DNA from: Kibdelosporangium philippinense
GTDB taxonomy: Bacteria > Actinomycetota > Actinomycetes > Mycobacteriales > Pseudonocardiaceae
Reading direction: 5' to 3'
NCBI RefSeq assembly: GCF_021390435.2
Contig: NZ_JAJVCN010000001.1
Span: forward strand, 1,612,001 to 1,676,000
DNA length: 64,000 nucleotides
Positions 63,220 to 64,000 of the stretch are shown in pieces. The translations under genes were made by a program, and so were the position numbers. The notes below the pieces were generated by a model that was given only the letters and a program-made list of their open reading frames with translations, searched no databases and was not told where the DNA came from. Numbering within the stretch: position 1 is the stretch's first letter; each line of letters starts with the position of its first letter.

Positions 63220-63885
63220 ATGACACACGCCATCTGGACTCCGCAGACCGTCGGAACCAACTGCGAGCTGCCGGTCCGTATCACCAGGTCCTTGCTCGGC
63301 TACGGCGTGCTCGCCGGCCCGTTCTACGTCGTCGTCTCCGTACTGCAAGGGCTCACCAGAACCGGGTTCGACTTCACGAAACACCCGTGGAGCGTGCTGG
63401 CCAACGGCGACCTCGGCTGGATCCAGACCACGAACCTCATCCTCACCGGCCTGATGGTCCTGGCCGCCGCGGTCGGCATGCGCCGGTTACTTCGCGGGGG
63501 AGTAGGCGGGACGTGGGGGCCCGGATTGATCGGCGCCTTTGGGGTGAGCATGGTCGCCAGCGGGATCTTCGCCGCTGACCCGGTGCCCGGGTTCCCGAGC
63601 GATGTCGTCTCCCTGCGGATGCCGAGTATGTCCAACACACTGCACTTTGCGTTTGGGGCGATTGGGTTTGTGTGCTTCGCGGTCGCCACTTTCGTCATCG
63701 CCAGGAGGTTCGCTGGTCTTGGGTGGGCGATGTACTCGCGGATCACCGGCGTGGCGTTTCTGCTTTCCTTTGGTTCCATGGCTCTCGGCTCGGTCGGTAT
63801 CCTGATCTTCACTGCTGGGGTCATTGCCGCGTTCACGTGGCTCGCAACAACTTCTGTGCGTCTTTACCGTGGCGCGGACAGGTGA
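63220..63885 (+). CDS. DUF998-family membrane protein
   Basis: 221 residues with six helices: LLGYGVLAGPFYVVVSVLQGLTRTGFDFTKHPWSVLANGDLGWIQ is the DUF998 signature region (quoted in pieces: LAGPFYVVVSVLQG, FDFTKHPWSVLANGDLGWIQ), followed by LILTGLMVLAAAVGM and LHFAFGAIGFVCFAVATFVIA. Function unknown. AGGGGAA precedes ATG 63220. Likely controlled by the divergent TetR. Confidence 0.83.
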   Translation: MTHAIWTPQTVGTNCELPVRITRSLLGYGVLAGPFYVVVSVLQGLTRTGFDFTKHPWSVLANGDLGWIQTTNLILTGLMVLAAAVGMRRLLRGGVGGTWGPGLIGAFGVSMVASGIFAADPVPGFPSDVVSLRMPSMSNTLHFAFGAIGFVCFAVATFVIARRFAGLGWAMYSRITGVAFLLSFGSMALGSVGILIFTAGVIAAFTWLATTSVRLYRGADR

Positions 63886-63899
63886 TCGTTGCGCGCGGC

Positions 63900-64000
63900 C
63901 GTGTCCACCGTTCCTGAAGGCCGTGTTGACCGTTCCTGAAGGGTGTGTCCACCGTTGCTGAAGGGCGTGTCCGCCTTTGCTTGCGATCGTGTTGGCTGCC
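63900..64000. repeat. 22-bp repeat array, locus 3
   Basis: Units start at 63900, 63922, 63944, 63966 and 63988, exactly 22 bp apart, e.g. CGTGTCCACCGTTCCTGAAG. It runs off the window end, right after the DUF998 gene. Same core as loci 7409 and 51869. Confidence 0.85.

Overview
The window is high-GC actinobacterial chromosome. GTG/TTG starts, Tat signals, F420-type and P450 enzymes and many TetR/LacI/MocR/Lrp regulators point to a soil actinomycete. Pseudonocardiales (Amycolatopsis/Kibdelosporangium-like) is an inference from style only. No rRNA, tRNA, CRISPR array or large biosynthetic cluster is visible. The content looks like an accessory or chromosome-arm region: three complete IS elements, eight broken genes and several families of short dispersed repeats.

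Layout. 1-2.9 kb: a MocR regulator split by an IS5-family element, divergent from a LysE exporter. 3-6.4 kb: a cytochrome P450 and a TetR regulator (divergent, with two palindromes between them), then an acyl/aryl-CoA ligase. 6.6-10.1 kb: a HemK-like methyltransferase, a 22-bp repeat array, a deleted methyltransferase, and a secreted protein whose signal peptide is cut off by a second IS. 10.1-14.5 kb: RraA-like aldolase, membrane metallophosphoesterase, DUF4184 protein, Tat sulfite-oxidase-like enzyme and NUDIX hydrolase. 14.6-16.4 kb: an IS1182-type element with CTAG duplication. 16.5-26.2 kb: mixed metabolism and regulation, including a PobA-like hydroxylase, an ArsR regulator coupled to an SRPBCC-PDZ fusion, MFS transporter, chorismate mutase, cupin, and an F420-type oxidoreductase behind KstR-like operators.

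26.2-33.3 kb is the clearest pathway: a Tat amine oxidase, a broken permease, a class III aminotransferase, an Lrp regulator, an intact APC permease and a gamma-aminobutyraldehyde-type dehydrogenase. A shared palindrome (CTACG-N5-CGTAG) lies before the oxidase, aminotransferase and permease, suggesting one Lrp-controlled polyamine/amine-use regulon. 33.3-35.9 kb: a trans-sulfuration-type lyase with a divergent MocR regulator. 35.9-43 kb: a sugar-use operon (solute-binding lipoprotein, two permeases, GH2 beta-galactosidase) next to a LacI regulator. The GH2 gene contains a 19-copy hexanucleotide repeat and a copy of a GC-rich dispersed element.

43-50.8 kb: secreted proteins, tandem repeats, a frameshifted MFS gene, a LysR regulator with a tartrate/malate-type dehydrogenase coupled to a dehalogenase-like hydrolase, and a frameshifted LysR gene. 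50.8-58.1 kb: a likely beta-glucan set (GH16, a discoidin/beta-helix protein, a LacI regulator) sharing GAGAGCGCTC-type operators, with an M64-type peptidase between. 58.1-64 kb: an esterase remnant, a hydrolase, a short YidC paralogue with a small membrane protein, DUF2000/Lrp pair, thioesterase, a deleted enoyl-CoA hydratase, a TetR/DUF998 pair around a nested palindrome, and another 22-bp repeat array running off the end.
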